Source: Xenopus tropicalis
Lineage: Eukaryota; Chordata; Amphibia; Anura; Pipidae
Length of the DNA: 64,000 nucleotides
Assembly (NCBI RefSeq): GCF_000004195.4
Contig: NC_030683.2
Span: 48,993,358-49,057,357, forward strand
Direction: 5' to 3'
Translations under genes and position numbers: made by a program
Notes under the pieces: generated by a model
The model's input: the letters and a program-made list of their open reading frames with translations, nothing else
Database searches by the model: none
What the model was told of the DNA's origin: nothing
Shown here: positions 48,836-60,432 of the stretch, in pieces
Layout of the letters: each line of letters starts with the position of its first letter
Numbering within the stretch: the first letter of the stretch is position 1

Positions 48836-49728
48836 CTGCAAATAAAGAGGGCAAAAAATGCAAAATTACTAATAACCACCAGATATTATTATTATAGAAT
48901 ATAGAATTTATTATTAAGAATTCAACTATATACATTTACAAATGCATGTTTTGTGTCTGAAAAACTTCTATAATAAACATTATTTCTTCTAACTATGTTA
49001 GCAATTCCAAACAACTATATTTCAATGCATTAAAGTTTAGTGCATATTAGCCCTCCGCTTGTAAACATTGTGGGGAGGAAATCACAAAGCAAAAAGTTAT
49101 TAGGTGGCCATTCAACTGCAGCAAGGCTTATAAAAGCAAAATCCTGAGTGGTTGCTAGGGGCTATCAATTACTAATAGCAACTATTGATTTGTGAATTCC
49201 CACCTCTGTTTGTTTCAGGAGTTCCAAATTATTTTATGGCAGTACAGCAGGGGTTGACACTTGGAGTTGTCACCTCCCGGCAACATAAATTAAAAAAAAA
49301 AACACCCTCCATTAATTTCATGGGCACCAGTGATTGCCATTAAAATGTAACCATGTAATGCTAACCAGTTAAAAGTGGCATACAGTAGAACGATTATAGA
49401 GGTCAAAACGTCTTGCAGCTTGAAAAGAATGGGAATAATCTCAATAAGGAACTGGCACGTTTCTTATCAAGAGTTTTGTGTTTTCATGAGGTGAAGTCCA
49501 TCACAGTAAGCTGCATGTTTTGTAAGGTAAGTTCATCTTTGTCACTCCTGTTTCCTTTGGTAATGTAACAAATATTGAAAAAATGTATACACCCCTTCAT
49601 CAGCTCAATGAACAGGGCTTGTGCTTCATATACTTGTCACCTATTATATAATTAAGAAATATCTATTTGTTATTACTGGCACTAAACAAGAATATGAATC
49701 CAGTTTCACTTCCTGATCCTAATAAACT

Positions 49729-50132
49729 TTAAAGGAACAGTAACACCAAAAATGAAAGTTTTTTTAAATCAATTAAAATATAATGTACTGTTGCCCTGCA
49801 CTGCTAAAAGTTGTGTTTTTGCTACAGTAACGCTAATATAGTTTATATAAATAAGCTGGTTTGTGGCCATGGGGGCAGCCATTCAAGCTGGAAAAATGGA
49901 GAAAAGGCACAGGTTACATAGCAGATAAGTTAACCTTTCGAGAATACAATAGTGTTTTATCTGTTATCTGCTATGTGCCTGTGCCTTTTCTCCTTTGAAT
50001 GGCTGCCCCCATTGCTACAGAGCAACTTTATTTATATAAGTTTCTGGGGATAACACCCCAGTTGTACCAGTGCAGGGCAGCAGTACATTATATTCTAATT
50101 ACTTTCATTTTTTGGCGTTACTGTTCCTTTAA
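49729..50132. mobile_element. TTAA-type palindromic MITE family C, copy 2 (wapl intron)
   Basis: TTAA borders, ends AAGGAACAGTAACACC and GGCGTTACTGTTCCTT. Internal hairpin as in copy 1. Confidence 0.88.
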
Positions 50133-50429
50133 AGAAGCTAATAAAATGTTACCTGTCCACTAAAAAGCCACTTATAATCAGCTACTCAAAGGCTGCTTCT
50201 TAGATAAGGAAAAGGTTTGTTTGTTCAAAGGTAGATATAGGGAGGAGCACTGAATATTTTGAGAGGGTAAGATAAGTGAAACTTTCTTTAATGTAAAAAA
50301 AATTTAAATAAGTGCTTTATAACAGCAAAAAAATAGGAAAATATAAATTTCAAAATTAAAATGGGAGAATGTATTTTGACACAAGTCCTATTTATTACAT
50401 CCCTTTAAGAAGAAAAAAAAATACACTAC

Positions 50430-50637
50430 CTTTATTAAGATCAAGTTCCTCATCCTCCTCTTCTTTCTTTTCTGGTTCTTCTGAATTTGGGCTCTTCTCT
50501 GCAGAAACCCACTGGATCTCCCCTCCAGTTTCCTGCCATTCTCCACTCTTGTCATGTTGTGCTGTTGGAACTTCTTTGATCAACTCATCTGTCTGACTTT
50601 CTGCTAATTGGGCTGCCCGCTCACGCTCCAAGAAAAG
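50430..50637 (-). CDS. wapl: wapl coding exon with acidic linker
   Basis: 208 bp encoding [20 protein letters not shown], then a linker [18 protein letters not shown] and an acidic tract [17 protein letters not shown], plus one base of a split Ala codon. The acceptor is CCGTTTTAG and the donor GTAGTG, a slightly weak +4 position. The acidic low-complexity stretch interrupts the helical domain. It is probably a flexible loop (inference). Confidence 0.95.
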
Positions 50638-50683
50638 CTAAAACGGCAGATAGCAGCACAGTGAAAAAACAAGCTTACCTGTA

Positions 50684-50937
50684 AAAATCGCATTAGAACG
50701 ATTTTTCTGGGGGTCACCATCCAAGCTTATATTTTTAAAGCTTAGAAACTACAGGGGTTTCTGGGTTGTGACCACCACACAGAACACAAAAACCCTTAAT
50801 ATACCCATCACTATAATTTGTTCCTTCACTATGAATAAATACAATTATAACCTGATTTAAATAGCCAAGGTTTTATAACATAAGCTTAAAAACTACATGG
50901 TGACCCCCCAAAAAGACTTACTAATGCAATTTTAATT
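50684..50937. mobile_element. MITE-like inverted repeat (wapl intron)
   Basis: GGGGGTCACCATCCAAGCTTA on the left pairs with TAAGCTTAAAAACTACATGG...GTGACCCCCC on the right. Outer ATCGCATTAG pairs with CTAATGCAAT. TTAA is present only on the right. Confidence 0.6.
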
Positions 50938-51214
50938 ACATGCGCCTGATTAACATGTAATTATAAAATAACGTGGTCCCACATTTTCTAATAACTGCCT
51001 GGCTAAAAACAAATAAATTGCAGTTTATATTTCAAACTGAAGAGCATTTGACATTGCTTTACTGCATTTTTCGGTTAAGATTAGCATACCTCAAAAAAAA
51101 AAGAATGTCCTGATCTGTAAGTGATTATTTAAGAGTGCAACTGTCAATACTTTAATAAAAAAAAAAGTCAGTTAAAAGGTTTATGAGTTCTTCTACCCAA
51201 GCAAACAATATAGG

Positions 51215-51615
51215 TTAAAGGAAGAGTAACACCAAAAAAATGAAAGTATTCTAAAGTAATTAAAATAAAATCTACTGTTGCCTTGCACTGGTAAAACCGC
51301 TGCCTTTGCTTCAGAAACTTTACTTTAGTTTATATAAATAAAGCTGCTGTGTAGCAATGGGGGCATTGCAGCTTGAAAAAGGAGAAAAGGCACAGGTTAC
51401 ACGCAGATAACAGATAAAGTCTATAGAATACAATGGGAATCTGCACATCTTATTTGTTTATCCTGTGCTTGAACGGCTACAGGGTAGCTGGTTTATATAA
51501 ACAACAGTAGTGTTTCTGAAGCAAAGGCACCAGTTATTCCAATGCTGGGCAACAGTACATTATATTGCCATTCCATGAAAACAATTTCTTTTTCTAGATG
51601 TAACTGTTCCTTTAA
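51215..51615. mobile_element. TTAA-type MITE family C, copy 3 (wapl intron)
   Basis: TTAA borders, left AAGGAAGAGTAACACC, right GATGTAACTGTTCCTTTAA. More diverged than copies 1 and 2. Confidence 0.82.
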
Positions 51616-51728
51616 CGCAACATAAATCAAAGGGATATCTTTCCTTTATGGAATTGGCAAAAGAATTCCTGAGAGACAAAGGCAAATGGAAATAATCATT
51701 CATCATACGACTATTTTGAAAATAACTC

Positions 51729-52036
51729 TTAAAGGGAAACTTCAGCTTCCAAACTAGAATTTGCTAGAGACCCCCACACAACACAGAAACCCCTAATCAC
51801 TGTAATTTGTTCCTTCAGTATGAATACTACATTTTAATTTTTTTGAGGGTCAACATAGTCAGCCAGATCAGCAGGAGAACAAGGGACTAGGGCTTAACTG
51901 TTCCAAACCATATTATTACATTAAAAAATACGAAAAAACTGCATATTTTTTAACTGATTTATATTTCTAAGTTGTTTGTAATGTTATATTTTCTAAGTTC
52001 AAGTTTAAATTGTGTTTGAGTGGTGTTCCCCTTTAA
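51729..52036. mobile_element. TTAA-type MITE (wapl intron)
   Basis: Left TTAAAGGGAAACTTCAGC and right GAGTGGTGTTCCCCTTTAA, bordered by TTAA. Non-coding. Confidence 0.7.
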
Positions 52037-52657
52037 GAAAGTGGTTAGACAGCAAATACAAAGGTTAAGGTTCCAGGCGCAGAAGATAAAATTGCTGATA
52101 AACACAAATGAGGTTAGCTTGGGAACTAAAAGGCACACTAGGTTATAAGTACAAATGCATTCTCTAGCCAGCTGTGTACCAGCATCTATGCCTACTTCAG
52201 CATATTAATGAATTCTTCAGCATACCAACAAATACTTTTCAAGCAGCAAGGTTACTCTAAATAAATGAAGTAAGTCTGTATGGAGCTTGGCACATCTTGC
52301 AATTTGGGGAGCGGCCCACATGCCTTTTGGCAAACTCAAGACGTGCCTTCTTATTTTTAATGTTAAGTAATGGCTTTTTTCTGGCCACTCTTCCATAAAG
52401 CCTAGCTCAATTGAGTGTATTGCTTATTGTGGTCCTATGGACAGATACTCCAGTCTCTGCTTTGGAACTCTGCAACTCCTTCAGGGTTACCCTTTGGTCT
52501 CTGTGCTGCTTCTCTGATTAATGCCCTCTGTGAGTTTTGGTGGGCGGCCCTCTCTTGGCAGGTTTGTTGTGATACCATGTTCTTTCCATTTGAAGATGAT
52601 TGATTTGGTGGTGCTCCGGGGGATCCACAAAGATTTGGATATTTTTTTTTTTATATA

Positions 52658-53973
52658 CAGTGGCTTGCAAAAGTATTCGGCCCCCTTGAACTTTTCCACA
52701 TTTTGTCACATTACAGCCACAAACATGAATCAATTTTATTGGAATTCCACGTGAAAGACCAATACAAAGTGGTGTACACGTGAGAAGTGGAACGAAAATC
52801 ATACAAGATTCCAAAATTTTTTTACAAATAAATAACTGCAAAGTGGGTTGTGCGTAATTATTCAGCCCCCTGAGTCAACACTTTGTAGAACCACCTTTTG
52901 CTGCAATTACAGCTGCCAGGCTTTTAGGGTATGTCTCTACCAGCTTTGCACATCTAGAGACTGAAATCCTTGCCCATTCTTCTTTGCAAAACAGCTCCAG
53001 CTCAGTCAGATTAGATGGACAGAGTTTGTGAACAGCAGTTTTTAGATCTTGCCACAGATTCTCGATTGGATTTAGATCTGGACTTTGACTGGGCCATACT
53101 AACACATGGATATGTTTTGTTTTAAACCATTCCATTGTTGCCCTGGCTTTATGTTTAGGGTTGCTGTCCTGCTGGAAGGTGAACCTCCGCCCCAGTCTCA
53201 AGTCTTTTGCAGACTCCAAGAGGTTTCCTTCCAAGATTGCCCTGTATTTGGCTCCATCCATCTTCCCATCAACTCTGACCAGCTTCCCTGTCCCTGCTGA
53301 AGAGAAGCACCCCCAGAGCATGATGCTGCCACCACCATATTTGACAGTGGGGATGGTGTGTTCAGAGTGATGTGCAGCGGGCCTCTTGGCTGCATTTCTG
53401 ATCAGCGCTCTCCTTGTTTGGCCTGTGGGTTTAGGTGGACGGCCTTGTCTTGGTAGGTTTACAGTTGTGCCATACTTCCATTTCTGAATGATCGCTTGAA
53501 CAGTGCTCCGTGGGATGTTCAAGGCTTTGGAAATCTTTTTGTAGCCTAAGCCTGCTTTAAATTTCTCAATAACTTTATCCCTGACCTGTCTGGTGTGTTC
53601 TTTGGACTTCATGGTGTTGTTGCTCCCAATATTCTCTTAGAAAACCTCTGAGGCCGTCACAGAGCAGCTGTATTTGTACTGACATTAGATTACACACAGG
53701 TGCACTCTATTTAGTCATTAGCAATGGCAATGTCTATGGGCAACTGACTGAACTCAGACCAAAGGGGGCTGAATAATTACGCACACCCCAACTTTGCAGT
53801 TATTTGTAAAAAATGTTTGGAATCATGGATGATTTTCGTTCCCCTTCTCACGTGTACACCACTTTGTATTGGTCTTTCACGTGGAATTCCAATAAAACTG
53901 ATTCATCTTTGTGGCTGTAATGTGACAAAATGTGGAAAAGTTCAAGGGGGCCGAATACTTTTGCAAGCCACTG
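52658..53973 (-). mobile_element. Tc1-type transposon, internally deleted (element 2)
   Basis: 1316 bp, from CAGTGGCTTGCAAAAG to its inverted complement, flanked by TATA on both sides. Terminal repeats are about 210 bp, each with an outer and an inner ATTCxGCCCCC motif (IR/DR). It contains a shortened transposase on the minus strand and is itself inserted into another Tc1 element (element 3). The whole nest lies in a wapl intron, in the wapl transcription direction. Confidence 0.95.
52875..53612 (-). pseudogene. Tc1 transposase with in-frame internal deletion
   Basis: 245-residue open frame; about 340 is usual. It starts MKSKEHTRQVRDKVIEKFKA and has HTH text KISKALNIPRSTVQAIIQK and GRPPKPT. 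After RNAAKRPAAHHSEH it jumps to TIPTVKYGGGSIMLWGCF. The missing block of about 95 residues includes the first catalytic Asp (W-[ST]-DET). The later D (FQQDSNPKHKA) and E (SPDLNPIENLW) remain, again with 34 residues between them. The frame stays open to TGA at 52875. It is catalytically dead but could still make a DNA-binding protein if transcribed (inference). Confidence 0.92.
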
Positions 53974-54699
53974 TATAACCCAACCCTGACTTGTAATCAC
54001 AACAACTTTGTCCCTGACTTCTTTGGAGAGCTCCTTGCTCTTTGTCATATGTGCCTCTTGCTTAGTGGTGTTGAAGCCTCTGGAGCATTTCAGAAATAGC
54101 GAGTTTAAACCAACAGATCATGTGACACTTAGACTGCGCACAGGTGGACTTCATTTTACTAATTATGTGAAGGTAATTGGTTGCACCAGGACTTTTTAGG
54201 GGCTTCATGGCAAAGGGGGTGAATACATATGCACATGACAATTTTCAGTTCTTTATTTATTTATTTTTTTTTAAGTTCTTTTTTATGTTTATATGTTTTT
54301 CTCATTTCACTTCACCAACTTTTTTTTGCAGATCCATCACATAAAATAAGATTAAGAAACATTTAAATTACAGGTCGGAATGTAACAAAACATGAAAAAT
54401 GCCAAGGGGGTGAATTCTTTAGCAAAGCACTGAAAAATGACAACTGTCCCACCAATTCCTTTAGATACAGCCCCATTATAAAATGCTGCATAATTCAGCT
54501 GCCCCTCCCTAAAAATGCTGCCCCCTATGTGTAGTACCCTACAAGGCAGTGACTGATATCCAAGAACCCCTAGACATGTTTCCTATTCAAGGAGTGTTGA
54601 GGTTGGTGAATAGAAAAGTTTAGGAACTTCAGGTAACAATTACTTAGAAAAGCAGCCCTATCAGTGAATAATGGTCAACATCACCTATAGGTAACTTTT

Positions 54700-54925
54700 A
54701 ATGTACATTATTATTTTGAAGAATAGTTTTCTGGTGTCAGAATCACTGTCAGCCAATAACATATTTGCTACCTTGACAGCATGCCAATTATGTAGCATAT
54801 TTTGTGTGAGCTAGAGAGACAATAGGATGGCAAATAATTTAAAAAGTTATAAAAAAAAGTAATTATAGTTAATAAGGCCAGGTAAATTTATATCATACTA
54901 AAAGTTAAAGGTGGACTGCCCCTTT
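54700..54925. mobile_element. right-end fragment of a family E-like MITE
   Basis: ATACTAAAAGTTAAAGGTGG followed by ACTGCCCCTTTA is the right end of a TTAA-type MITE. The left end was not found. Confidence 0.45.
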
Positions 54926-55166
54926 ATTTCCATTATGCAAAGGAAATAAAGAAAGCATAAGGGTGATTAAAAGGCCATTACCATGGAAACTAGTTAAAAC
55001 CAGTGCCTGAATGACAAAAAGAAGGCTATGGGGAGATGATACTGACAATTAGTGTATAAAGAAGAGGCAAGATACTGCAACTGTATGGTAAAAGAAAATA
55101 TCAATGGACCACAGAGCAAATGTTAAATGAAAGGAACATTATACATATCTATCAAAACTTGCTTAC

Positions 55167-55325
55167 CAGCACCATGGCTTGGACAGCATCAACTTGCCCT
55201 GGAATTCTTACAGGCTCCTCCCCTTCTCCACAAAAGGAATCATAAGACGGAGTTGTTTGCATGTTGACAAGACAGTGCCTATTACGAGCACTGTACTCTA
55301 CTAGATTAATCAGCAGACCTAAGCC
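55167..55325 (-). CDS. wapl: wapl coding exon
   Basis: 159 bp, exactly 53 codons, phase 0 at both ends. It encodes [20 protein letters not shown] and [17 protein letters not shown] through [11 protein letters not shown]. The acceptor is AATTATCAG and the donor GTAAGC. The middle ([19 protein letters not shown]) is a variable loop. The following intron, about 4.5 kb, carries the nested Tc1 elements. Confidence 0.96.
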
Positions 55326-56096
55326 CTGATAATTAAAAAAATAAGAAATTAACAGGTATAAACCATAGAGATCTACTGCCAAAATACACCTCTAACAAAG
55401 CAAAGTTATAATAAGAGTAAATGAGAAGGTAAAAGCAAAAAAAGCTGTACATATTTTTTTTTTACACACAAAATAATTACATTTTACTTTATATGCAATA
55501 TTTTGAAATTTTACTAAGCCAGCTCATATTGCTATCTGCAAACCTGAGGCATACAGTAAGACATAATGGTAATGGACATTTATGCTTTAGAAACAGACCA
55601 AGGCAGTGGAGGGTTAAAGTAGAACAAAAGCTAAAAAATTGAGTAAGCTTTATCAGAAAAGTCTATGTAAATACAGCCATAAGCACTCACAGAAAAGCTG
55701 CACAGAGTCCTCTATTAAAAGAAACACAGGATTTCTTGTCTTTTTTTTTTTTTTTTTTGAGTACACCTGTACTTCGGTATCAGACTTCCTCTCTCAGAAT
55801 AATCCTTCTTTCCAGGGGCCTGCGTATGCCAGCTCTCTCCTCTCTCCTGCTCCCCCTCCAATAAGGATGCACTTCCCCTCCCATCAGAATGCTTGATCTA
55901 TGCTATCAGCAGCAGGATACTATGGAGACTAAGCTAAAATGGCAGCTGCTACCTTAAACAAACAGAGGGAGCTTTCTAGGGCTCTTTAGGTATGGTAATG
56001 CGTTCTGCAGAATAAATATAGTGTTCTAGGTGGCACTAATATGGCTAATCTATTGGCAGTAAAATGCCAAAACGGATTTTGTTCTCCTTTAACAGT

Positions 56097-56632
56097 TTAA
56101 AGGGATTATAATGTACGTTTTATTTTTACACTACACGGTTTACATAGCAAATAATTCACTCTACCATTTAAAATTGTATTACTGAACTGACAAATGTATT
56201 GTTTCGGTTGTAATACTGGTGTGTAGGCAGCCATCTCAATACATTGTGTCCGAGTCTAAGCTCTCAGAAGGAGCCACTAATGTTTCCCCTACTCCATGTA
56301 ACTGAATGAGCTGGACTTGGATTTCTTACTATTAAGTGCTATTCTCATATATATCGGGAGCTGCTATCATGCTCCCTTCCCATTGTTCTGCTGACCGGCT
56401 GCTGGGGGGGAAGAGGGAGGGGAGGTGATATTATACCAAATTCCAGTGCTGCAGTTAAGTGTGACCAAAGTTTATCAGAGCACAAGTCACATGAGTCACA
56501 TGACTGTAGCACCCTAAGAAATATATAGAATATGGATAGCCCCATGTGAAAATTAAATATAAAAAAATCTGTTTGCGTTTTTGAAAAATTGATTTTAACG
56601 AAGGATTCTGCTGGAAAAGCTTCATTAACTCA
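56097..56632. mobile_element. TTAA-type MITE family D, copy 2, right end lost (wapl intron)
   Basis: Starts TTAAAGGGATTATAATG. The interior is the reverse complement of 12944-13507. It ends near GCTTCATTAACTC without the expected terminal repeat. Confidence 0.7.
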
Positions 56633-56936
56633 TGCATCCTCGTTTGTCCAAGTCCCGTAAGTCAAACAACTACTCGGTTGTTAGCTTTCACTACCCTACA
56701 TGCAGAAAACAGGATGACAAACTTTTCATGTTTCAATCTTGGTTGATATCGGGCATTTAAGCTCCGCAATAAAAAAACAAAAAAAACCACAACCTGTGGC
56801 CCATAGGCCTTAAAGGACCAGGTCATACTTTGCCAATGCTTTTGCATAAACACTGTGCAGATATTTTAACAATTTAACATTGCCAAGTGTCAATGTCTAT
56901 GCCTCAGTGTTTTTTATTACTATCTTAAGAACTTAC

Positions 56937-57052
56937 CAAAACACGAATATCAAATCGCTGTTCTTGAGGTAGAAACTTTGGAACCTGAAGAACACAGTTT
57001 AGTGCAGTGCTTATCAGATTGTCTTGTTCACCAGTTTTTGTGCTGCCCCATT
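56937..57052 (-). CDS. wapl: wapl coding exon
   Basis: 116 bp. Two bases complete the Glu codon, then [20 protein letters not shown] and [18 protein letters not shown]. The acceptor is ATCATCAG and the donor GTAAGT. It leaves in phase 0. A 74-bp near-perfect palindrome lies about 130 bp upstream, in the preceding intron. Confidence 0.95.
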
Positions 57053-57184
57053 CTGATGATAAAAAAGGAAGAATTTATGTTTTTGCATTTAATAAATCTG
57101 GGAACACTAACTCATCATGGTGCACTGTGGAACTAAAGTATATCTATTCTGTACGTATATTTTATTTTAAATTTAGTGGTGGGG

Positions 57185-57258
57185 CAAATATGGTGCAAAA
57201 ATATCCCATTAGTAAAGTATATATACTTTATTAATGGGATATTTTTGCACCATATTTG
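57185..57258. repeat. 74-bp near-perfect palindrome (wapl intron)
   Basis: Two 37-base arms meet with no spacer at 57221/57222. Only one pair fails (57212 G against 57231 T). Arm text starts CAAATATGGTGCAAAAATAT. It could form a cruciform, or a long hairpin when transcribed. Confidence 0.93.
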
Positions 57259-57334
57259 TAAATATATAATATGAAAGCTGCACTCGCTTAAAAATGGGTG
57301 CCCAGAACAAAAACATGTGTAATACATACAACGA

Positions 57335-57425
57335 AAGTTCTTTATTCCATAAATGTTACCAATGTTTTGTCTCCTGCCGAAAAAGGCCCAAAGCAGGAGT
57401 CGTAACATTGGTGAAATTTATGGAA
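57335..57425. repeat. inverted repeat (wapl intron)
   Basis: TTTATTCCATAAATGTTACC pairs with ATTGGTGAAATTTATGGAAT. The loop contains CTCCTGCCGAAAAAGGCCC. Possibly a MITE or SINE-like tail. Confidence 0.6.
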
Positions 57426-58219
57426 TAAAGTACTACTTCTTTAAAATTATTTTCTCTAATAAAACAGTAGCTGATGCTTGATGATAACTAATCTGCACTA
57501 ACAATCCTATTAGGTATATTAAATTATTATTCCTGTGAAACTATTCCAGTAGGCTTTATAGTGTACTAGCAGAGCCACGACAGAAAGTCATAAGAAATAT
57601 TCCAAGATGCATGCAGCAGCTTACTTTCAACAGAACATCTTTGACAGTACTTTTGCAGTCTTCCTCAAACTAACCACCTGAACAACCCAATATACACCAG
57701 TAGATTGATGTTAAAAGGGTAGGACAAGTAAAGTGATATTCACTGGGGGTTACCAGTGATTTTGGCACCCCAATTGAATATAATCACTAACCTAAGGCTC
57801 TGTGAACTGGCCTTGGATACTAGTCTAAGTGGTCTTAATTTTTTATGGCTTTTGAATCATGCAGATTTTTGTTAAGCCACTTTTCAATTTGGAATTTTAG
57901 CAACTATTTAGTAGGTACTAAGTTCACTGTACTTTGAATGAGTGGTTCAAATGAGAGCCTGACATAATGAACAAATAAGCACATGAACAGAAAGATACAT
58001 AATAAAGTAAAAGCAGCAGCAACATTTTTGCCTTACAAAACAATAATGGTTTTGGCTGCCGGCATAAATCAAAAAAGTGGCGAGAGACAAATATTTCAAA
58101 AACCTATTATTAATGAAGATCTATTAAAGTCGCTATGAACAGGATATTTTACAAAAGTTAACTTTAAAATAAACTACCCATTTCAAAAGATAATACAACA
58201 TACTGACCCTCTTATTATA

Positions 58220-59791
58220 CAGGGTGGGCCATTTATATGGATACACCTTAATAAAATGGGAATGGTTGGTGATATTAACTTCCTGTTCGTGGCACATTAG
58301 TATATGTGAGGGGGGGAACTTTTCAAGATGGGTGGTGACTGTGGTGGCCATTTTGAAGTTGGCCATTTTGAAGTTGGCCATTTTGGATCCAACTTTTGTT
58401 TTTTCAATAGGAAGAGGGTCATGTGACACATCAAACTGATTGGAAATTTCACAAGAAAAACAATGGTGTGCTTGTTTTTAACGTAACTTTATTCTTTCAT
58501 GAGTTATTTACAAGTTTCTGACCACTTATAAAATGTGTTCAATGTGCTGCCCATTGTGTTGGATTGTCAATGCAACCCTCTTCTCCCACTTCACACACTG
58601 ATAGCAACACCGCAGGAGAAATGCTAGCACAGGCTTCTAGTATCCATAGTTTCAGGTGCTGCACATCTCGTATCTTCACAGCATAGACAATTGCCTTCAG
58701 ATGACCCCAAAGATAAAAGTCTAAGGGGGTCAGATCGGGAGACCTTGGGGGCCATTCAACTGGCCCACGACGACCAATCTACTTTCCAGGAAACTGTTCA
58801 TCTAGGAATGCTCTGACCTGACACCCATAATGTGATGGTGCACCATCTTGCTGAAAAAACACAGGGAACGTGCCAGCTTCAGTGCATAAAGAGGGAAACA
58901 CATCATCATGTAGCAATTTCGCATATCCAGTGGCCTTCAGGTTTCCATTGATGAAGAATGGCCCCACTATCTTTGTACCCCATATACCACACCATACAAT
59001 CAATTTTTTTCTTCCAACAGTCTTGGAGGGATCTATCCAATGTGGGTTAGTGTCAGACCAATAGCGGTGGTTTTGTTTGTTAACTTCACCATTCACATAA
59101 AAGTTTGCCTCATCACTGAACAAAATCTTCTGCGTAAACTGAGGGTCCTGTTCCAATTTTTGTTTTGCCCATTCTGCAAATTCAGTGCGCCGATCTGGGT
59201 CATCCTCGTTGAGATGCTGCAGTAGCTGGTGTTTGTAAGGGTGCCATTTGTGAGTAGCTTACATCCGCCAAAGGGATGTTCGACTAATGCCACTCTTGCT
59301 GAATGAAGCTAGGACAGCCACTGATGTTTCTTCATTAGTGACAGTTTTCATGTGTCCACATTTTTGCAAATCCAACACTGAACCAGTTTCACGAAACTTA
59401 GCAAGCAGTTTGCTAAATGTAGCATGGGAGATGGGAGTGGGAGAAGAGGGTTGCATTGACAATCCAACACAATGGGTAGCACATTGAACACATGTTATAA
59501 GTGGTCAGAAACGTGTAAATAACTCATGAAATAATAAAGTTACATTAAAAACAAGCACACCATTGTTTTTCTTGTGAAATTTCCAATCAGTTTGATGTGT
59601 CACATGACCCTCTTCCTATTGAAAAAACAAAAGTTGGATCCAAAATGGCCAACTTCAAAATGGCCACCATGGTCACCACCCATCTTGAAAAGTTTCCCCC
59701 CTCGCATATACTAATGTGCCACAAACAGGAAGTTAATATCACCAATCATTCCCATTTTATTAAGGTGTATCCATATAAATGGCCCACCCTG
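58220..59791 (-). mobile_element. Mariner-type transposon with 41-residue D-D spacing, full length
   Basis: 1572 bp, CAGGGTGGGCC...GGCCCACCCTG, flanked by TA. The terminal inverted repeats are very long: left 58220-58590, right about 59435-59791, nearly identical apart from an extra 15-bp GGCCATTTTGAAGTT copy in the left arm. It carries a minus-strand transposase with stops. It lies in the wapl intron between the exons at 56937-57052 and 60257-60432. Confidence 0.93.
58539..59462 (-). pseudogene. IS630/Tc1/mariner-superfamily transposase, two nonsense codons
   Basis: One reading frame runs from near 59462 to TGA at 58539-58541, broken only by TAA (59256-59258, after SGISRTSLWRM) and TAG (58779-58781, after DEQFPGK, where Trp is expected). 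Visible motifs: HTH-like region near SHATFSKLLAKFRETGSV, QHLNEDDPDRRTEFAEW, first catalytic D in ILFSDEANF, VWCGIWG, second D in FFQQDGAPSHY, third D in SPDLTPLDFYLWGHLK. I count 41 residues between the second and third D, counting the stop as one residue. This differs from DD34E Tc1 and DD34D mariner and fits a DD41D-type group. The C-terminal EEGCIDNPTQWAAH lies inside the inverted repeat. Confidence 0.88.
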
Positions 59792-60256
59792 TATTATTTA
59801 ATTCTTAATATATTTCTAAATAGTGTTCTATTTAATGTTTAGATTTCACATATAGGCATATTAGAGAGGCTTCAGAAGGGCTTCCTTGCCATCTTCTGGA
59901 TCAACTAGCAGTTAGGCAGGTTATACAAAGGCATTAAGGTTGAACGTGCTGGATGTAATTCTTTTTTCAACCTAACTTACTATGTTACATATAGTTTATA
60001 AATTGAACTAATCTGTCTATTGTTGCTAATGCATAGTTTGGAGGAAACAGTAAACTAATCCTGCTTTGACTTTTAGGACAGTGGCTCTGATCCTGAGTGT
60101 AAAGTGTATATCTAAAATGCCATGCCACAAAGCAAGAAAATGTTTCTGTTTACATGTAATTAAATAAAATAAATTGGCGGAATTGCCATAACATGTGCAG
60201 TGAAATATCTATTCCAAAATTCAAAAATAAATATGTAAAATTTAAAAGGCACATAC

Positions 60257-60432
60257 CATTATCATTAGTTAAATTAAGCAAGACTCCAATAATTGACCTC
60301 ATGCAGTCCTCCACAGCTTTGCCTACATGACTAGACACATTATGGTGAGGGAGAGATTTGCTGTAGGGAATGCAGATGCTGTCTTCAGCTCGGTTGTAAC
60401 GCTGAATCAACTCCTCACAGTGACGCAGTGCT
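60257..60432 (-). CDS. wapl: wapl coding exon
   Basis: 176 bp. One base completes Lys, then the exon reads [20 protein letters not shown] through [20 protein letters not shown] and NDN, plus one base of a split Glu codon. The acceptor is CCACTCAG and the donor GTATGT. The intron that follows (56937-60257 side) carries a whole mariner-type element at 58220-59791. Confidence 0.95.

Larger units (their letters stand above)
52270..54432 (-). mobile_element. Tc1-type transposon remnant (element 3), split by element 2
   Basis: The right part (53974-54432) has an outer end reading CAGTGCTTTGCTAAAG on the minus strand and a transposase start MTKSKELSKEVRDKVV (about 54048 downward). The left part (about 52270-52657) resumes the same protein: SLWIPRSTTKSIIFKWKEH and GRPPKLTEGINQ. 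Element 2 sits at a TATA between these parts. Beyond about 52280 the match fades, so the catalytic half and the second inverted repeat are missing. Confidence 0.88.
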
